Source of the DNA: Chloroflexota bacterium
Lineage (GTDB): Bacteria; Chloroflexota; UBA5177; JANWHV01
Assembly (NCBI GenBank): GCA_025924845.1
Contig: JAICHN010000322.1
Span: forward strand, 1 to 6,043
DNA: 6,043 bases
Direction: 5' to 3'
Positions 5,648 to 6,043 of this stretch are shown here, piece by piece. The notes below the pieces were generated by a model, which searched no databases, had not been told where the DNA came from, and was given only the letters and a program-made list of their open reading frames with translations. The first letter of the stretch is position 1. The number at the start of each line of letters is the position of its first letter. The translations under genes were made by a program, and so were the position numbers.

Positions 5648-6043
5648 TCACCGCGTGCCTGAATGCCGCTGCTTTGCACGGCGTAGCCGTTCCTCATTGG
5701 AGAGACGTGGTGCCGCCGAATACTCAAGGACTGGTCGCGGCACGGCAGGGCGTGAAATTTCTGTACCGGCCAGTAACCTGTCCAGAAGGGTGACCGCCTT
5801 AGCCTCCCCTGCTTCGTCTCGCTACCCCGGGATAGGTTGACAGCCGACAACGTAGCGTTACCGCCACCCATCAATCCAAGGCAGCGCCGTCGGGTGGGCA
5901 GCCCCCCGAAGACCGACATCACGCACGCGCACGATGGTCCCATTCCGGAAGGCCACTTCGATGTGTAAACTAGAAGCACAAGTTTCCGGCAATCCGGCGT
6001 TACCGTGGCCGCGAGATGAATGCCCATGGGGCGCCCTTCCGCG
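5648..6043 (-). pseudogene. Possible broken gene upstream of Uma2; no confident intact gene in this 396-bp stretch
   Basis: One minus-strand frame reads like protein but contains two stops. From the window edge to TAA at 5860-5858 it gives 61 residues ending HIEVAFRNGTIVRVRDVGLR...LPWIDGWR. After a short piece and TAG at 5824-5822, the same frame gives 57 residues, including EAKAVTLLDRLLAGTEIS and SNEERLRRAKQRH, ending in TGA at 5650-5648 directly before the Uma2 ATG. Neither part is recognised, and the second lacks an ATG, GTG or TTG near its strong AGGGGAGG stretch. Either this is a decayed gene, or the first part is the intact 3' end of a gene entering from the right and the second is chance. 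A 127-codon ORF in another minus frame (6027-5644) ends in an ATGA overlap with Uma2, but it is rich in Cys, Ser, Arg and Trp and poor in acidic residues, so I give it little weight. Confidence 0.3.

Overview
This window is GC-rich DNA from an uncultured-style bacterial genome. It encodes part of a hydantoinase/oxoprolinase B subunit, an incomplete peptide-type ABC importer and, on the opposite strand, a Uma2-family nuclease-like protein. The lineage cannot be fixed from 6 kb. The mix of high GC, a Uma2 (DUF820) gene and dispersed GC-rich palindromes of the 'GTAGGGGCACCCC' and 'GGGCGAGACGCCCGCGCTCCC' types reminds me most of Chloroflexota or neighbouring phyla. This is an impression, not a result.

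Layout. Positions 2-1087 (+) hold the C-terminal ~361 residues of a HyuB-type protein whose 5' end lies outside the window. The gap 1088-1282 carries a 78-nt palindromic element that folds on paper into an exact four-way (cloverleaf) junction, a 7-bp tandem repeat, a T-tract and a good ribosome-binding site. Positions 1283-2854 (+) encode a secreted family-5 solute-binding protein. The gap 2855-3118 is almost filled by a 213-bp segment (2863-3075) bounded by perfect 16-bp inverted repeats and flanked by a 3-bp GGT direct repeat. It encloses two head-to-head hairpin repeats and a third, degenerate copy, so it looks like a MITE-type or REP/BIME-type insertion. Positions 3119-4126 and 4119-5036 (+) encode the two permease subunits (DppB-like and DppC-like), which overlap by 8 bp. 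Positions 5045-5647 (-) encode a Uma2-family protein convergent with dppC, with only 8 bp between the stop codons. Positions 5648-6043 hold no confident gene, but one minus-strand frame reads like protein interrupted by two stop codons.

How it fits together. The binding protein and two permeases form the periplasmic/extracytoplasmic and membrane parts of a dipeptide/oligopeptide/nickel-type importer (TC 3.A.1.5). The DppD/DppF-type ATPases normally found beside them are absent. The convergent Uma2 gene closes the operon on the 3' side, so the ATPases must be upstream or elsewhere. The neighbouring HyuB hints that the imported solute may be a cyclic amide (hydantoin, 5-oxoproline) or a peptide giving rise to one. 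That is inference only.

No wholly new system is evident. The least ordinary parts are the non-coding ones: the cloverleaf palindrome and the TIR-bounded insertion that splits the binding-protein gene from its permeases.
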